This document shows, piece after piece, positions 55,166-64,000 of a stretch of 64,000 bases of DNA. Below the pieces are notes generated by a model. That model was given only the letters and a program-made list of their open reading frames with translations. It was not told where the DNA came from and did no database searches. Made by a program: the position numbers and the translations under genes. Source of the DNA: JALONO01 sp038209965 (GTDB lineage Bacteria; Bacteroidota; Bacteroidia; Cytophagales; Thermoflexibacteraceae); NCBI GenBank assembly GCA_038209965.1, contig JBBQXF010000006.1, forward strand, positions 1 through 64,000, given 5' to 3'. Each line of letters opens with the position of its first letter. Within the stretch, counting starts at the first letter, position 1.

Positions 55166-58100
55166 ATGCACCTCCGTTTCCTCTATGGCTTGTTGATTGG
55201 CGGCTTGTTCGCCTGCGGGCCACGACCAGCCCCTCCAGCCGCCCAGCACCTTTCCCCAGAACTCCAAAAAGCCTTGGCCAGTTTTGAACTGGCCGATGAT
55301 TTTGAAATTGAACTGTACGCGGCCGAGCCGTTGATTGCCGATCCTGTCGCCATGGAGGTGGATGAAAACGGCACCGTCTATGTCGTGGAGATGCACGGCT
55401 ACCCGCTGGACAAAAGCGGGACGGGGAAGGTGAAAATATTGACCGACACTGACCACGATGGATACCCGGACGCGAGCCAAGTTTTTGCCGATAGCCTCGT
55501 GCTGCCCACGGGCATTATGCGGTGGCAAAAGGGGGTGATCGTGACCGACCCGCCCAATGTCCTCTACTTGGAAGATACCACCGGGGACGGCAAGGCCGAT
55601 ATCAGGAAAGTGCTATTGACGGGGTTTGCGCTGTCCAATCCCCAGCACAACCTCAACAGCCCGATTTTTGGGTTGGACAACTGGATCTACCTGGCCCACG
55701 AAAGTTCGATCACGCCCAATGTCTATAAAAAGGAGTTTGGCGATGAGGGCACCAAAATTCATTTCCCCGATCGGCCGGCGGCCACGCTGCCCAAGAATGC
55801 CAATGGGCGCAATGTACGCTTTAAACCAGGCACTTACGAACTGGAAATGCTGGCCGGGGAAACCCAGTTTGGTCAAACTTTTGATGCGTATGGCCACCAC
55901 ATTCTCACCAGCAACGCCCACCACCTCTTCCACGAAGCCATTGCCGACCGCTATTTGCGGCGCAATCCCGGCCTGTTGGTAGCAGATGCGACCCAGTCAA
56001 TGCCCGATCACGGCGATGCCTGCGAGGTGTACCCCATCACCCAAAATCCTGAACACCAACTGCTTACCGATGTGGGCGTGATCACCTCCTCCTGTGGGGT
56101 CACGTGGTATTTGGGCGGACTTTTCCCCGAAAAATACAAAGACATGACCGTCATTGCCGAGCCAGTCCATAACTTGGTCCATGCCGATTTTATCAAAGAC
56201 AACGGAGCCAGTTTTGTGGCCAGCCGAGTGTTCGAGAAAAAGGAGTTTTTGGCCTCCAAGGATGCTTGGTTTCGTCCGGTCAATTTTTATGTCGGGCCCG
56301 ACGGCGCACTCTACGTGATCGATTATTACCGCCAAATAGTGGAGCATCCCGAATGGATGGCCGATGAAACCAATCAATCCGGTAAACTTTATAATGGAAC
56401 CGATCAAGGGCGGATCTACCGGATCAAGCCCAAGGGAACCACATTGGCCAAGTTCGTTGGACTGGGCAAGGCCACCGACGAAACATTGGTGAATCAATTG
56501 AAAAGTGCCAATATTTGGTTCCGCCGCACCGCCCAGCGCTTGCTGCTGGATCGGCAGTCCCCGGCTACTTTGCCCTTGCTGCGCGACTTGATCAAAGCCG
56601 ACCAATCGCCCGAGAGCGTGGTGCACGCGCTCTGGACTTTGCACGGGCTGGGGGCGATTGCTCAAGCTCCCGAGCTGTTGAAACGGGCGTTGGCCCATGC
56701 CAATGCTGGGGTGCGCGAAAATGCGATCAAGATCGTTGAAGTTGCTTTTATCAACCAGCCCGATACTGCCCAACAAGCCGTTTGGCTCGCCCAGCTCATC
56801 GAGCTAGCCCAGCGCGATCCGTCGCCCAAAGTCCGATTCCAATTGCTGTGCACCCTTGGCTTTGGGGCAGGTACCGACGTGCTGGCTGCCCGCAATGAAC
56901 TGCTGTTGAAGGACATAGAGGACAAATGGGTGCAATACGCCGCCCTTTCGGCGGCCCAAGGCAAAGAAATGGAAGTGTTTGATTTTGCGGTCCAGCAGTT
57001 GGCCAGCCAGCCGAGTACGGGCAAGAGCCTGTTCTTTGCCAATGTGAGCGCCCTGATCGGGTTGGGCCAAGATCCAGCCCTGATCGGCCAGTTGATCCAT
57101 AAAGTGGCCCAAGATCGGGGGGGCGAAAATGCGTGGTGGCAGGCCGCCAGTTTGGCCGGGCTGGGCAAAACCTTGGCGTACATGGATTTGGACGGAGCCT
57201 TGGCCACCGAAAAAGGGTTGTTGCTGGGCAACTTGGCTGCTGACAAAGCCCCCGAATTGCAAAAAGCCAGCTTGGCTTTATTGGAAGTCATCGGGTTGCC
57301 GGGGGAGGTGGCCCTCCGGCCAGCCGTGGCGCGGGCCTTGGCAGTGCTCGGCGACCAGCGGGCCGACGATCAGGCCCGATCCATGGCCATTGGCTTGCTG
57401 GCCCTGCACCAGCCCGACCAATACGCAGCGCAAATCCAACAGTTGATCACGCCCCAAAGCTCCAGCGACCTGCAAAAAGTGGCCATGCAGGCCCTCAACA
57501 AGACCAAAGGCACCCAAGTTTGCGGGTTTTTGCTCAAAGAATGGCCCAATTTTACCCCCGAAATCAAAGAAGAAGCCGTGGCGGTGCTGATGGAAAACCG
57601 GGAGCGTACCCAGTTCCTGCTGGCCGCCCTAGCCGATAAAAAAATCCCCAGCTCGGCCGTTGCGTGGCCCAACCAAGTGCGCCTGATGAACAACGATGAC
57701 TTGGCGATCCGTCAAAAAGCGCGGATCCTTTTGGCCAGCCATGCCCCGGAAAAAACCGCAATCTTGGCCCAGTACCAACCGGCTTTGTTGGAAAACGGTG
57801 ATGTGGCCAATGGATTGGCCGTTTTTCACGCCCAATGTGCCCAGTGCCACCAAATGAACGGACAGTTGGGCAAGGCCATTGGCCCCGATCTGGGCACGCT
57901 GCGCAACCGCCAGCCCCTCTCGATCGCGCTGGAAGTATTGGTGCCCAGCAACTCTATTGCCGATGGTTACGAGTTCTGGACCGTTGAACGCAAAAGTGGT
58001 GGGATCAGCTACGGGATCATCAGCGCCGAAACCGCCACCTCGATCACCCTGCGGGACTTGGCCGGGGCCGAGACGACCATCCCCCGCAAGGAAATTGCCA

Positions 58101-58207
58101 AACTTGCCGCCAGCAATACGTCGATAATGCCGGGCGGTTTTGCCCAATCGATTGACCCCAAAGCCATGGCCGATTTGGTGGGTTTCATTAAAAATTACCG
58201 GGAATGA
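55166..58207 (+). CDS. PVC-type membrane-bound dehydrogenase with HEAT repeats and C-terminal cytochrome c
   Basis: This 1013-residue lipoprotein (signal ends LFACG) has three parts. Residues 45-430 form a propeller dehydrogenase of the glucose/sorbosone family (FEIELYAAEPLIADPVAMEV, NVLYLEDTTGDGKADIR, AHESSITPNVYKKEF). Residues 430-860 are HEAT-type repeats. The C-terminal cytochrome c has C891-A-Q-C894-H895 and a later Met ligand region (NTSIMPGGFAQSIDPKAMAD). The layout matches the large dehydrogenases called PVC-type, used for sugar-lactone or sugar-alcohol oxidation. The next gene starts 75 bases downstream on the same strand. Confidence 0.9.
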   Translation: MHLRFLYGLLIGGLFACGPRPAPPAAQHLSPELQKALASFELADDFEIELYAAEPLIADPVAMEVDENGTVYVVEMHGYPLDKSGTGKVKILTDTDHDGYPDASQVFADSLVLPTGIMRWQKGVIVTDPPNVLYLEDTTGDGKADIRKVLLTGFALSNPQHNLNSPIFGLDNWIYLAHESSITPNVYKKEFGDEGTKIHFPDRPAATLPKNANGRNVRFKPGTYELEMLAGETQFGQTFDAYGHHILTSNAHHLFHEAIADRYLRRNPGLLVADATQSMPDHGDACEVYPITQNPEHQLLTDVGVITSSCGVTWYLGGLFPEKYKDMTVIAEPVHNLVHADFIKDNGASFVASRVFEKKEFLASKDAWFRPVNFYVGPDGALYVIDYYRQIVEHPEWMADETNQSGKLYNGTDQGRIYRIKPKGTTLAKFVGLGKATDETLVNQLKSANIWFRRTAQRLLLDRQSPATLPLLRDLIKADQSPESVVHALWTLHGLGAIAQAPELLKRALAHANAGVRENAIKIVEVAFINQPDTAQQAVWLAQLIELAQRDPSPKVRFQLLCTLGFGAGTDVLAARNELLLKDIEDKWVQYAALSAAQGKEMEVFDFAVQQLASQPSTGKSLFFANVSALIGLGQDPALIGQLIHKVAQDRGGENAWWQAASLAGLGKTLAYMDLDGALATEKGLLLGNLAADKAPELQKASLALLEVIGLPGEVALRPAVARALAVLGDQRADDQARSMAIGLLALHQPDQYAAQIQQLITPQSSSDLQKVAMQALNKTKGTQVCGFLLKEWPNFTPEIKEEAVAVLMENRERTQFLLAALADKKIPSSAVAWPNQVRLMNNDDLAIRQKARILLASHAPEKTAILAQYQPALLENGDVANGLAVFHAQCAQCHQMNGQLGKAIGPDLGTLRNRQPLSIALEVLVPSNSIADGYEFWTVERKSGGISYGIISAETATSITLRDLAGAETTIPRKEIAKLAASNTSIMPGGFAQSIDPKAMADLVGFIKNYRE

Positions 58208-58281
58208 ATTGCTTGACGGCAAAGTCACCGACTTGACAGAACAGAGCCAAACCGACACTTACTCTTTAACCCAACCACCCA

Positions 58282-59835
58282 ATGATGAAATGGATCTTCC
58301 GCATTTTCCTCCTGCTGGTTTGCCTAGCCTGCTTGGGCCTGGCCTGGGCCTACCACAATGGCCGGGATCGGTTCCCGGGCTATACCCTCCAACTGGACAT
58401 TCCGGCCCCGGAACCGACCACTTTGCAGGTCGGTTTTGCGGCCCTGGCCATCACTCCCAAGCTCGAGGACACTTGGATCGATGCGGACAGCAACGCCCGC
58501 TATGAACCCCAAAACGGTGACACCTTCCAAGACAACAACCAAAATGGCAAGTTTGATGCCTACTGGCTGGCCGGTTTCCAAAACATGCGCCCCGCCCAAG
58601 GGGTGAACGATGATATTTGGGCCCGGGCAATGGTGGTGGACGATGGCAAAACCCGTTTGGCCCTCGTGGGCATTGATCTGATCGGCTTCGGTCATGATGA
58701 TGTGCTGGCCGTGAGGAAGCTGCTCCCCACCGAAGCGGGCATTACCTACTCGATCATCTGCGCGTCGCACACCCACGAAGCTCCCGACTTTATCGGGCTT
58801 TGGGGCGAAGAATACAAACATGGCATTGATCCCGCTTTCAAACAGTATGTGTACGCCCAGACGGTCAAGGCCATTGTCCAAGCGGTAAAAAATAAACGGC
58901 CCGCCAAACTCAAATTTGCCATTGACGAAAACGGGGCCAAACCATTGGTGGCCGACACCCGCCAGCCCGAAGTATATGACGCTGCCATCAAAATGATGCA
59001 AGCCATTGACAGCGAGGCCGATACCACGCTAGGCACTTTGGTGGTGTGGGGCAACCACCCCGAAACCACTTGGGACAAGAACTTGCTCATCACCTCCGAT
59101 TTTGTCCATTATTGGCGCAAGGGGATCGAGCAGGGTGTTTACCACGGTGACAGTTTAATGGCCAAAGGGCTGGGGGGCACGGCGGTGTTCATCAATGGGG
59201 CCATCGGCGGCCTAATGACCACCCCGCCCGAGTTGCCGGTCAAAGATCCATTCACGGGTCAAGTTTTCACCACTCCATCGTTTGCCAAAGCCGAAGCTGA
59301 GGGCCAGACCTTGGCCTTGTTGACCCTCCAAGCCCTGCGGGATTCCCTCCAGACCGAAACAGTTGAAAAAACTGGGATCCGCCTCCGGGCTAGCACGATT
59401 GAGGTGCCATTGGACAATTCCCTCTACCGACTGGCGGTAGGCTTGGGCGTACTGGATCGCGGGTACAGTTCATGGGGGAAAATGCGCACCGAAATAGCCG
59501 TGTTCCGCCTCGGCAACGCGGTGTTCCTCACCACCCCGGGCGAGCTCTACCCCGAATTGGCCTACGGCGGCATCGCAGCCCCGGCGGGCCAAGATTTCAA
59601 ACTGTCGGCCCAAGAAACGCCCCCGCTGGCCAATTTGGCCAAGGGTAAATACCTGTTCCTGTTGGGGTTGGCCAATGACGAAATCGGTTACATCATTCCC
59701 AAGAGCGAATGGGACACCGAAGCCCCGTACCTGTATGGGGCCAAAGAGCAACTGTACGGGGAAATCAACTCGGTCGGCCCCGAAACCGCGCCCATCATCC
59801 ACCGGGAAAGCCGGAGATTGTTGGAAGGGTTTTGA
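58282..59835 (+). CDS. Neutral/alkaline ceramidase-like hydrolase
   Basis: This is a 517-residue protein with an N-terminal signal anchor (IFRIFLLLVCLACLGLAWAY). The segments VGFAALAITPKLEDTW, VNDDIWARAMVVDDG, ALVGIDLIGFGHDDV and ICASHTHEAPDFIGLWG (zinc-type His residues) and the later VWGNHPETTWDKN match the N-terminal domain of neutral ceramidases. It lacks the C-terminal immunoglobulin-like half of full-length ceramidases, so a ceramide substrate is uncertain. It follows the dehydrogenase closely and is probably in its operon. Confidence 0.82.
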   Translation: MMKWIFRIFLLLVCLACLGLAWAYHNGRDRFPGYTLQLDIPAPEPTTLQVGFAALAITPKLEDTWIDADSNARYEPQNGDTFQDNNQNGKFDAYWLAGFQNMRPAQGVNDDIWARAMVVDDGKTRLALVGIDLIGFGHDDVLAVRKLLPTEAGITYSIICASHTHEAPDFIGLWGEEYKHGIDPAFKQYVYAQTVKAIVQAVKNKRPAKLKFAIDENGAKPLVADTRQPEVYDAAIKMMQAIDSEADTTLGTLVVWGNHPETTWDKNLLITSDFVHYWRKGIEQGVYHGDSLMAKGLGGTAVFINGAIGGLMTTPPELPVKDPFTGQVFTTPSFAKAEAEGQTLALLTLQALRDSLQTETVEKTGIRLRASTIEVPLDNSLYRLAVGLGVLDRGYSSWGKMRTEIAVFRLGNAVFLTTPGELYPELAYGGIAAPAGQDFKLSAQETPPLANLAKGKYLFLLGLANDEIGYIIPKSEWDTEAPYLYGAKEQLYGEINSVGPETAPIIHRESRRLLEGF

Positions 59836-59860
59836 GGGTTGCCGTTGGGCCAAGTCTGCG

Positions 59861-59975
59861 AATGTTGGGCAAAGCCTGTAACTTTGCCCTGGAAATAGGC
59901 GAAAGTCGGTGACTTTCGTTAAACGACGGCCCCCTTTACCATTGTTGGTGTTGGCAAAGCGCACCAACAACAAAT
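59861..59975 (+). repeat. Composite interspersed repeat (families A then C)
   Basis: GGCAAAGCCTGTAACTTTG, AAATAGGCGAAAGTCGGTGA and CTTTCG (family A), then CCATTGTTGGTGTTGGCAAA and GCGCACCAACAACA (family C). The C unit is a perfect 9-bp inverted repeat (TTGTTGGTG/CACCAACAA) with an 11-base loop. Confidence 0.8.
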
Positions 59976-60256
59976 AAGCGCTCATCCAGCACATGGACGG
60001 GTATTGAACAACTATTTCAAGGCTTTGCCAGCTTTCTGACTAAACGAACATGCAACAGGAAAAGTTGGCGGGCATTGGCCGGGGAAACGCTTTCTACAAT
60101 GCGCCGGGGAACGCGGAGCACCGCTGGAAGACTGCGCGTCTGCGGTTCAACGGCGGCGTGGAGCGCACCGGCGACTTTGGCCTCAACTGGGACGAGAGCG
60201 GGGCGCGCATGTACAAGAAACGGTTTCCCCCGCCCGCCGTGCCCCGCTTCCATCTA
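59976..60256. other. Spacer with unsupported frames
   Basis: About 280 bases between the repeat and the decarboxylase stop. An 87-residue plus frame (60050-60313) has no recognisable family and overlaps the decarboxylase end. I do not call it. Confidence 0.4.
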
Positions 60257-61705
60257 CTAAGCCACTTGCGGGAAAGCCACCAACAAAGCCGTATGTTCCA
60301 CGTAATCAAGTAGTTTGATTAGTTCAGTTTCGGTGGTCAATGGGTTCATGAGGGTGGTGCGCAAGTAAACACAGCCTCTTAGGCTGGTCTGTACGATGTA
60401 GAACCGGCCCGATTCCACAATGGCCTGCCGGATCCCTTGGTTCAACGCATTTGCCTCGGCAACCGACTGATCGGGCAATAAGTAGCGAAAACAGACAATA
60501 TTGGCTTGGGGGGCGACGGCCAATTCCAATTGGGGCCGTTGTTGGATCAGTTGGGCGAATTGCCGGCCCAGATCATACAAGGTGGTGACGTAATCATCAA
60601 ACAGTGGCAGCCCGTAGGTGCGCAGGAGCACATAGACTTTGATGCTCATCATCAGTTTGGTGCATTCAAACGTCCGTTTGGCTAAGTTGAACCACTCCCG
60701 GTCGGTCTGGGCCCATAGATATTGGGCTTTTTGGGCAAAAGTTTGGTAAGAATCATCCCCATTTTTGAACACCAGGCCGGTGACCAAAGCGGGTGTCATC
60801 AACATTTTGTGAAAATCCACCACCACCGAATCGGCCAAATGGATTCCTTGGGCCAGATTTTTGTACTTTTTGGTGAAAACCACTGCTCCTCCGTGGGCCC
60901 CGTCTACGTGGAACCAAAGCCCGTGGGCTTGGCAGAAGGCGGCGATCGCCCCCAAATCGTCGTAGGAACCGGTGGAGGTGGAACTGGCGCTGCCCACCAC
61001 GGCGATCACTTGTTTGCCATCGGCCAACGCCTGCTGGTAACAGGCTGCCAACAAATCGGTGCGCATTTGATAAGCATCGTCCACGGGTACTTTGATCACC
61101 CCGGCCGCGCCCCAGCCCATGATGCGCACAGTCCGCTCAACGCAATAATGGGCCTCTTCCGACACCATGATTGCGTATTGGTGCTGGGTTCCTGTTTCCC
61201 AAACGTCCTCATTGGCCTTTTGTTTACGGGCGCAGAGCATGGCTGTCAGGTTGGCCAGCGTACCGCCGGAGGTCAAAAACCCACCAGCCTGCTCACCGAA
61301 CCCGATGGCCTTGCGCAGGGTATCGATCACGATGCGCTCGATCACCGTGGCCGAAGCACCCATTTCATACACGGCCATGCCATTGTTGAGCAAGGCTGAA
61401 ACCAAACTGGCCAAAGCTGTGGCTGGGGCTGGCCCACTTACTTGGTGGCCCATGTAGTGCGGGTGGTGGATGTGGATCGAGTTGGCCAAAAGTTTGGTAA
61501 AAAAACTGTTCAAGTCGGCCTTGCCCCACTGGTCAGCTTCGGCCTCCCAATCGGCCAGCAGCGCATCCGGGGCCAGCCAAGGCAAGACTGGATGCGGCCC
61601 AGCTTGTTGATCGCGCTCGAGATAGTCGGCCAATTGATCGATCAGGGCGTGGCCTTGCTGGCGAAAAGTAGCCGGATCGTAGGCCTGAACAAGCAGAGGG
61701 GTCAT
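60257..61705 (-). CDS. PLP-dependent group II decarboxylase
   Basis: This 482-residue enzyme begins at the ATG at 61705 (MTPLLVQAYDPATFRQQG). Typical group II blocks are HPHYMGHQVSGP, LTSGGTLANLTAMLCAR, VSEEAHYCVERTVRIMG, WFHVDGAHGGAVVF and the PLP lysine in VVDFHKMLMTPAL. The closest types are aspartate/diaminobutyrate and tyrosine/DOPA decarboxylases. The substrate cannot be told from the sequence. It is divergent from the sugar transporter gene. Confidence 0.9.
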   Translation of the reverse strand: MTPLLVQAYDPATFRQQGHALIDQLADYLERDQQAGPHPVLPWLAPDALLADWEAEADQWGKADLNSFFTKLLANSIHIHHPHYMGHQVSGPAPATALASLVSALLNNGMAVYEMGASATVIERIVIDTLRKAIGFGEQAGGFLTSGGTLANLTAMLCARKQKANEDVWETGTQHQYAIMVSEEAHYCVERTVRIMGWGAAGVIKVPVDDAYQMRTDLLAACYQQALADGKQVIAVVGSASSTSTGSYDDLGAIAAFCQAHGLWFHVDGAHGGAVVFTKKYKNLAQGIHLADSVVVDFHKMLMTPALVTGLVFKNGDDSYQTFAQKAQYLWAQTDREWFNLAKRTFECTKLMMSIKVYVLLRTYGLPLFDDYVTTLYDLGRQFAQLIQQRPQLELAVAPQANIVCFRYLLPDQSVAEANALNQGIRQAIVESGRFYIVQTSLRGCVYLRTTLMNPLTTETELIKLLDYVEHTALLVAFPQVA

Positions 61706-61948
61706 GGCAAAAATGGTTTTGGGCAAAGATAGCCAAGTTTGGCCATGGCCATTTGCCAACCAATGCCAGTGGTGCTGCCAGCCAGCCTCTACGGACTAGC
61801 CAGCGCGTGATAATTGTTCAATTGTTAATCTTTGGCCCAGTTTTTTGCAAAAAGCAACGGGAAAACAAGGCCATCAAGCCTTTTTTGTGCAAATTTGGCG
61901 GGTGCTCGCAAACAAGTAGCAACTTCTACCTTTTTTCAAGAAAACAAA

Positions 61949-63364
61949 ATGACAACAAACCGATCCGCCCTATTCACCCTGATGAACGTTTGGTTTTTCT
62001 GGGGCTTTGTGGCCGCCTCCAATGGAATTTTGATTCCATTGTTCAAAGAAAAGTTCAGCCTTTCCCAAGGCCAGTCGCAATTGGTCGACTCAGCCTTTTA
62101 TGCGGCGTATTTTATTGGCTCAATTCTTTACTTCGTTGTTTCGGGAGCCCTGAAAACTGATATTCTCAACAAAATAGGTTATAAAAACGGAATTGTCTAC
62201 GGGCTGATCCTGTCGGCGGCAGGTTCGTTGCTGTTCATCCCGGCGGCCGATACCCAATCGTTCGCGCTGTTGCTCTCCGCGCTCTTCGTGGTAGGGTTGG
62301 GTTTTTCGCTCCAGCAGATCGCTACTAATCCCTACATGATTGCCTTGGGCGACCCGGCCACGGGGGCCTTGCGGATCAACATGGGCGGGGCAGTCAACAA
62401 TTTTGGCACCACCATTGGGCCGGTGCTGGTGAGCTATGCCATTTTCGGGGCCTTCACCGACGATGCCGCCAAAACCGCTACTGTTGAGTCGGTCAAAACG
62501 CCCTATCTCATCCTGGGGGCCTTGTTCTTGGTGTTTGCCGTTTGGTTTTCCTTGGCCAAACTGCCCCGGATCAGCAACGATGAAACGGTGGAAATCGGGA
62601 CCGGAGCCCTCAAATTTCCCCAATTGGTGCTGGGCATGGTCGCCATTTTCATGTACGTGGGCGTAGAGGTGACCATCGGCAGCAACTTGGGCGAGTACTT
62701 GGCCCAGACCCAGCAACTGGATTCCTCCAAAATCTCGATGTACATCTCCTTGTTCTGGGGCAGTCTGATGATGGGCCGCTGGACCGCTTCGCTGCCCGGT
62801 TTTGGGGTCACTGGCACCACGCGGCAAATCATGACCGTGCTCCTCCCGTTCATCGCTTTTGGGGTGGTGCTCGGGGTCAATGCCCTCCACGGCAGCGATG
62901 TTTCCCTGTTGTATCCCTACGCATTTTGCATTTTTGGCGTGGTGGCGGCCTTCTTTTTTAGCGGCGACAAGCCCGTGCGCACCATGCTCATTTTCACGGG
63001 GATGGGCGGACTGGCCATGACCATCGGCCTGCTCACCAGTGGGCAAGTGGCCCTGTTTGCCTTTATCAGTGGCGGGCTGGCCTGCTCCATTTTGTGGCCC
63101 TGCATTTTTTCCCTGGCCACGGCGGGCTTGGGCAAATATACCAGCCAAGGCTCGGCGTTTTTGATCATGATGATCTTGGGCGGGGCCATTGTCCCGGTGT
63201 TGCAGGGCACACTGGCCGACAGCATCGGGATCCAATATTCTTATGTAGTGGCCCTGCTCTGCTTTGGATACCTCTTTTTCTTTGCCATGCGGGTGCAAAC
63301 TGAATTGCGGAAGCAGGGCATTGATTTTGACCAAACAGTGACCAACACTGGCAAAGGCCACTAA
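61949..63364 (+). CDS. FucP/GluP-type sugar:H+ symporter (MFS)
   Basis: This 471-residue, 12-helix transporter begins at the ATG at 61949 (MTTNRSALFTLMNVWFFWGF), because the first 39 codons of the longer frame are not conserved. Family traits: GFVAASNGILIPLFKEKF, LVDSAFYAAYFIGSILYFVV, the sugar-porter loop LQQIATNPYMIALGDPATGA and NMGGAVNNFGTTIGPVL. Close relatives carry fucose, glucose or galactose. The specificity is unknown; the GH29 fucosidase at 8.4 kb is in the same window but not adjacent. Confidence 0.9.
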   Translation: MTTNRSALFTLMNVWFFWGFVAASNGILIPLFKEKFSLSQGQSQLVDSAFYAAYFIGSILYFVVSGALKTDILNKIGYKNGIVYGLILSAAGSLLFIPAADTQSFALLLSALFVVGLGFSLQQIATNPYMIALGDPATGALRINMGGAVNNFGTTIGPVLVSYAIFGAFTDDAAKTATVESVKTPYLILGALFLVFAVWFSLAKLPRISNDETVEIGTGALKFPQLVLGMVAIFMYVGVEVTIGSNLGEYLAQTQQLDSSKISMYISLFWGSLMMGRWTASLPGFGVTGTTRQIMTVLLPFIAFGVVLGVNALHGSDVSLLYPYAFCIFGVVAAFFFSGDKPVRTMLIFTGMGGLAMTIGLLTSGQVALFAFISGGLACSILWPCIFSLATAGLGKYTSQGSAFLIMMILGGAIVPVLQGTLADSIGIQYSYVVALLCFGYLFFFAMRVQTELRKQGIDFDQTVTNTGKGH

Positions 63365-63380
63365 AAGGTTGTGGTTTTAC

Positions 63381-63430
63381 GAAGTTCCCCATCGACGCGG
63401 CAAGGTTGCCGCTGCCCGGTGGGGAACTTC
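63381..63430 (+). terminator. Nested hairpin after the sugar transporter
   Basis: GAAGTTCCCC (63381-63390) pairs with GGGGAACTTC (63421-63430); inside, GCGGCAA pairs with TTGCCGC. It lies 17 bases after the stop. No T run, so it may be a structured RNA end or a repeat. Confidence 0.5.
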
Positions 63431-63686
63431 TGCTTTCAACCGATCCAGAGAAAGGCAAGTTGGTTTTGGGGACTGGCCCCAGTGCTGGTGACTGTTTTCG
63501 TAATTAAGAAATGGCAACTATTTGGGTGATTTTTTTGGGCTTTTACCCCAACAGGGCAATGCGTTTATGGAAAAGTAATTGAGCGTATCAAATGCGACCC
63601 CGTCGGGGCCGTACCAAACGTTGGTAATTTCGGTTTTTGCCTTATCTTTAAGCCGACATACACCCAACAATGACCTGTTGTACCCG
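63431..63686. other. Spacer with GC-rich palindrome
   Basis: Contains GACCCCGTCGGGGCCGT at about 63597-63613 (CCCCGTCGGGG), similar in style to GCCCCAGCGGGGC at 49094. No gene. Confidence 0.4.
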
Positions 63687-64000
63687 ATGAATCAAACCAG
63701 CAATGAACTCGTGCTCTTTTTTGGGCGTTTTCACCCACTCTTGGTCCACCTGCCCATTGGCTTCCTGGTAGTAGCCGCCCTAATGGAAGTATTTGCCTTG
63801 TTCAAACGTTTTGCGGCCCTCAAACAGGCCACCGAGTTTGTTTTGTTCTTGGCGGCGGGAGCATCGGTACTGGCCGCCCTGTTCGGTTACTTTCTTTCCC
63901 TCAGTGGTGGTTATGACCAAGACTTGTTGGCCAAGCACCAATGGCTCGGGCTGGCCGTGGCCGGGCTGGCTGTAGTGGCCTACGTGGCCAAAGCCCGAAA
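63687..64000 (+). CDS. DUF2231-like multi-pass membrane protein, N-terminal part
   Basis: The first 104 residues are visible and the gene runs off the right edge. It begins MNQTSNELVLFFGRFHPLLV followed by HLPIGFLVVAALMEVFALF, with the HPLLVHLPIGF signature found in DUF2231-type and planctomycete-cytochrome-associated membrane proteins. Three hydrophobic helices are present. The C-terminal part, which often holds a cytochrome c or leucine-rich domain, is outside the window. Confidence 0.8.
   Translation, partial: MNQTSNELVLFFGRFHPLLVHLPIGFLVVAALMEVFALFKRFAALKQATEFVLFLAAGASVLAALFGYFLSLSGGYDQDLLAKHQWLGLAVAGLAVVAYVAKAR

Noticed and set aside
60050..60313. 87-codon plus frame downstream of the composite repeat
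   Set aside because: No family resemblance, overlaps the decarboxylase 3' end, and both other frames are equally open.
62120..63361. 413-codon minus-strand frame opposite the sugar transporter
   Set aside because: The plus frame is a recognisable 12-helix FucP-type transporter; the minus frame is rich in His/Gln/Gly without domains.

Overview
The window is chromosomal DNA from a member of the Bacteroidota, most likely a Cytophagia/Saprospiria-type heterotroph. The reasons are a SusC/SusD outer-membrane pair, a GldH-type gliding lipoprotein, a di-haem b558-type SdhC in an sdhCAB operon, the birA-rsfS-ftsH neighbourhood, a homodimeric glycyl-tRNA synthetase, many signal-peptide lipoproteins, and promoters of the Bacteroidota form TTTG-N19/20-TAnnTTTG. 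Coding regions have moderately high GC. Several islands (about 11.1-13.7 kb, 42.2-46.2 kb and 49.1-50.3 kb) are clearly AT-rich.

Layout. 1-4.2 kb (minus strand): sdhCAB (sdhB cut by the window edge) and ftsY. 4.3-10 kb (plus strand): an NAD(P)-binding protein, a VOC protein, gldH with a B1 metallo-beta-lactamase-fold protein that has lost zinc ligands, a PagL-like lipid A deacylase, a Tat-exported GH29 fucosidase and a Vsr-like endonuclease. 10.1-13.9 kb: a CHAT protease fused to a C-terminal effector-associated-like domain, then a TPR sensor gene between two nearly identical 116-bp direct repeats. 13.9-19.9 kb: glyS, a 1.5-kb repeat-filled spacer, a 210-residue SecA-motor-like protein without catalytic residues, tgt and an amidase. 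20.2-25.7 kb: a SusC/SusD/lipoprotein operon ending in a strong terminator. 26.3-33.8 kb: an SUMF1-like protein, a NamZ-like muramidase, a LolC/E-type permease, a TPR histidine kinase and an MbnP-like lipoprotein. 33.8-34.2 kb: a NuoB/hydrogenase-small-subunit homologue that has lost all four cluster cysteines. 35.4-41.6 kb: birA, rsfS, ftsH, a propeller-OmpA protein and a semialdehyde dehydrogenase. 42.2-46.2 kb: a mobile-DNA island with a dead IS1 copy, an ADP-ribosylglycohydrolase gene in what looks like an integron-type cassette, and a dead IS4-type element that itself carries a MITE. 46.3-64 kb: a BioF-like PLP enzyme, an IorAB-type molybdenum hydroxylase, an amidase, a PVC-type dehydrogenase/cytochrome c with a ceramidase-like partner, a PLP decarboxylase, a FucP-type sugar transporter and the start of a membrane protein.

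Common threads. First, several proteins keep a recognisable fold but lack their metal or catalytic residues (NuoB-like, B1 lactamase-like, SecA-like, Tgt zinc site, Vsr zinc site, SUMF1-like). Second, the spacers carry several families of short interspersed repeats, some in composite modules, which look like non-autonomous mobile or REP-like elements. No tRNA, rRNA or CRISPR array was recognised.
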